The notes beneath the pieces were generated by a model. It made no database searches, was not told where the DNA came from, and saw only the letters and a list, made by a program, of their open reading frames with translations. DNA of 10,664 bases from Synura sp. LO234KE (lineage: Eukaryota > Sar > Synurophyceae > Synurales > Mallomonadaceae). The position numbers and the translations under genes were made by a program. Shown piece after piece: positions 8,606 to 10,664 of the stretch. The stretch spans positions 1 to 10,664 of the forward strand of contig VKHC01000607.1 of assembly GCA_015143735.1 (NCBI GenBank), read 5' to 3'. The first letter of the stretch is position 1. Each line of letters opens with the position of its first letter.

Positions 8606-8990
8606 CGGGGAATCAGAACAACAACAACTTAGCGTAAAAACATGACGTACTTAAGCGTGGGAATGATTCTAACGTTTTCGCGCTGAAATCTTGAGAAATT
8701 TCTTCGAGCTAGTTTTTCAAACATGGTTAAGTATAAAGCTAAGCGTTTGCCTCTGCTCATACTAATCATGGTGCAGTGACACTAACTTTTGTGTTCGTTA
8801 AAGTGACAAGTTTTTTTACTTCGAAGGGGGTCCTTAGAACGCTCGTCCCGCTCTGATGTGTGTGTAAATTTTGTAATTTTCATTAACACAGTACTGCTGA
8901 ACGATCATTTCGGCTCTCGGAAACTAAAACAAATCCGGGATTTTGTGAATAACTACTGAAAGTTTCTTATATTAGAACAGCCGCTCTTGT
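8606..8990. promoter_or_regulatory. divergent promoter region between Hsp20 and the subtilase
   Basis: The two start codons face away from each other across 385 bp with no coding frame of interest. The only motif I can name is the heat-shock-element-like array at 8685-8702. Near the subtilase side, an AT-rich TTATATTAG lies about 20 bases before its ATG, which is close for a TATA box. Confidence 0.5.
8685..8702. promoter_or_regulatory. gapped heat-shock element (candidate Hsf1 site)
   Basis: GAA at 8685-8687, GAA at 8695-8697 and TTC at 8700-8702 sit in strict 5 bp phase with one skipped unit, giving a gap-type nGAAn-(5)-nGAAnnTTCn array. The core AGAAATTTCT at 8694-8703 is a perfect inverted pair. 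It lies 80-97 bp upstream of the Hsp20 ATG, where such an element would be expected. Confidence 0.55.
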
Positions 8991-10664
8991 ATGATCGCCT
9001 TTACGCTTTCATGCATACTCATCTTAATGTTGAATTTTACTAACACACATCAAGTGGAGGCTATCTCCGCAGAATATGTTGTTATCTTGTCCAATGTACA
9101 TCTCCAAGATCAAGAAGTTATCGCGGAGGAGCTTCTTGGTGCTCACATAAACTACTTGACTGCATCTTTCCCTCGTACTCAGATAAAGCGTATATTCCCT
9201 AACCTAGTACTATATGATTTTCTTGCATATGTGGCTATCTTAGAAAAGGAAGCTTTAAATTCCCTGAAAACTGACCATCGTGTACAAAGTATTGAAGAAG
9301 TTGATTCTGTTCGAATTTCGACGCAAAATTCTATGGTCTCCTATATTCCCTTTGAGTCTGATTTTATCGGGGATATTGAGAACATCAATTTACCGCATGA
9401 TAGTAAATCCTCTAGGTGTACTTATGATTATGATGTCTTCTATGAGTACGTAAAACAAGAAAATAATATGACAAATGGCCGACATGGTGCCGGGGTGGTA
9501 CGTCTGAACGCCGCACTTCTATTCTTGAATATACACATATATGACGCGTTTGATTGAATAGGACGTCTATATCCTCGACACTGGTATATACGATCGGCAC
9601 GCCTTCTTTGAGGGTCGGGTGGTCACAGCCTTCGATGCTTTTGGAGACGCTCCGGATATTCGTGACCCAAACGGTCATGGGACATACACTGCAGGCGAGA
9701 GATACAAAGAATGCTTGCTTATCAATCTAATGTAGAGAATGGCTTCCAATTCACGATTTCATTATTATTGCTTTGTTGTACGTGAATGAAAAGTATGACT
9801 TATGTCATGCCTGAATCGTACCCGTATGACCACTGACTGGCCTTCGCCTTAGGTTTGATCGGCGGCAAGAACGTTGGACTGGCTCGTCTCGTGACCCTGC
9901 ACGACGTGCGGGTGTTGGGGGCGGATGGGTTCGGTACTACGGACAGTGTGCTGGCCGGCCTGGACTATGTCGCTGGTACGCCCTGAGCCACCCTTGTCGG
10001 CCTCCCCGCTCACTTCTCCCGCCCTACTGATCCATATCAGGCACCACATGTCGTATCCTCTAACTTAACTCCTTTGCCACAGGACAAATATACGTCGGGA
10101 AGCAGACGACAACCGCCATCGTGAACTTGGGTTTCGTCGGGTGGTCCTCGCCAGCCCTAAACAGCGCACTGCATACTGTGTCTTCTCGTAAGTGGGAGGC
10201 TTGTGTAAGCTGTACTTGACACTTAATTTAGAATAATTTCCCATGTTGCTGCGCGCGTCTCCAGATGCCTTGTTGGTTGCGGCCACGGGGGACATGGACA
10301 GTTACAGTTGTGACGTTTCGCCGGCCAGTGCCCAGGGAGTGATCTCCGTGGGCGCAGTCGCCTACCCATCCTTACTCCCGATCCCAAACAGCAACTTCGG
10401 CCCTTGTATCGACCTCTTCGCCCCAGGACAGCTGCTGGTGTCCACGTGGCCGTCCACGGAGGACAACACGCGGGTGGTCCGCAAGAGCGGGTCCTCCGTC
10501 GCGACGGCGGTTGTGTCCGGCCTGGCCGCCATAGCCGCGGGGGAACTCAGGGCCTACATCGATCAGAAGTGGGAGGAAAATGAGGGAGAGGGACAGGGTC
10601 AGGGACAGCTGACGTACAGAGGAGTCATGCGTGTCGTGCGGAGTGTGCTATTCCGTGCGGTATC
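8991..10664 (+). CDS. secreted subtilase (peptidase S8, proteinase K-like) with I9 propeptide, 3' end outside window
   Basis: Exons are 8991-9497, 9562-9694, 9853-9975, 10083-10187 and 10265-10664+. Introns are 64, 158, 107 and 77 bp. A signal peptide (residues 1-~24) precedes an I9-type propeptide (EYVVILSNV ... VQSIEEVD, ~28-105). The catalytic domain has Asp175 in VYILDTGI, His208 in NGHGTYTAG and Ser367 in SGSSVAT, plus IGGK, VRVLGADGFGT, SPASAQGVISVGAV and LFAPG. These proteases are secreted, cleave off their own propeptide and degrade proteins for nutrition or host interaction. Several conserved positions differ: the oxyanion Asn is replaced by Asp299 (ATGD for AAGN), the substrate-groove SLGG is NLGF, and the Pro after GTSMA is missing. 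It may have altered or reduced activity. Intron 2 uses a GC donor. The frame stays open to the window end. Confidence 0.9.
9695..9852 (+). other. GC-AG intron in the subtilase gene
   Basis: Exon 2 must end after GCAG at 9694 for the glycine of HGTYTAG to be completed by GT from exon 3 and continue as LIGGK. The intron then starts with GCGAGA and ends CCTTAG. Reading on past 9694 meets a stop, and no GT donor before that stop restores the frame with this acceptor. All other confident introns in the window are GT-AG. Confidence 0.75.

Noticed and set aside
8991-9557. subtilase as a complete short 188-residue protein ending at 9557
   Set aside because: The frame past 9497 is intron. Joining 9497 to 9562 gives GAGVDVYILDTGI and the rest of the protease.

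Overview
This window is nuclear DNA from a eukaryote with short spliceosomal introns. Five protein-coding genes can be rebuilt by joining exons at splice sites that restore conserved domains. A fused shikimate-pathway AROM protein, a proteinase K-like secreted subtilase and mostly 48-208 bp introns fit a fungus (perhaps an early-diverging one) or a fungus-like protist such as an oomycete. The sequence alone does not settle the lineage. I see no rRNA, tRNA, CRISPR array or intact mobile element.

Layout. 1-2514 (+): 3' part of a pentafunctional AROM gene, with the end of the shikimate kinase, all of type I 3-dehydroquinate dehydratase and all of shikimate dehydrogenase, in five exons. 2515-3627: tail-to-tail spacer with a GC-rich island and no identifiable gene. 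3628-4433 (-): SLD5, a GINS replication-complex subunit, three exons. 4434-4463: a 30 bp head-to-head gap with a tandem CCGCTAG repeat. 4464-5939 (+): a JmjC/cupin_8 dioxygenase, three exons. 5940-8086: a second long tail-to-tail spacer, with at most one weak exon candidate. 8087-8605 (-): a small heat-shock protein (Hsp20), two exons. 8606-8990: divergent promoter region with a heat-shock-element-like array. 8991-10664 (+): a secreted S8 subtilase, five exons visible, running off the window end.

The genes are unrelated housekeeping and secreted functions: aromatic amino acid synthesis, DNA replication, protein hydroxylation or demethylation, proteostasis, extracellular proteolysis. They do not form a pathway cluster, and I found no convincing undescribed multi-gene system. 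The points most worth a second look are structural. The three long + strand genes change from AT-rich 5' exons to GC-rich 3' exons. The SLD5/JmjC pair has almost no room for a promoter. The subtilase has a GC-AG intron and an altered oxyanion-hole residue. A coiled-coil/acidic insert splits the JmjC fold. A G-quadruplex-capable purine tract lies inside an AROM exon.
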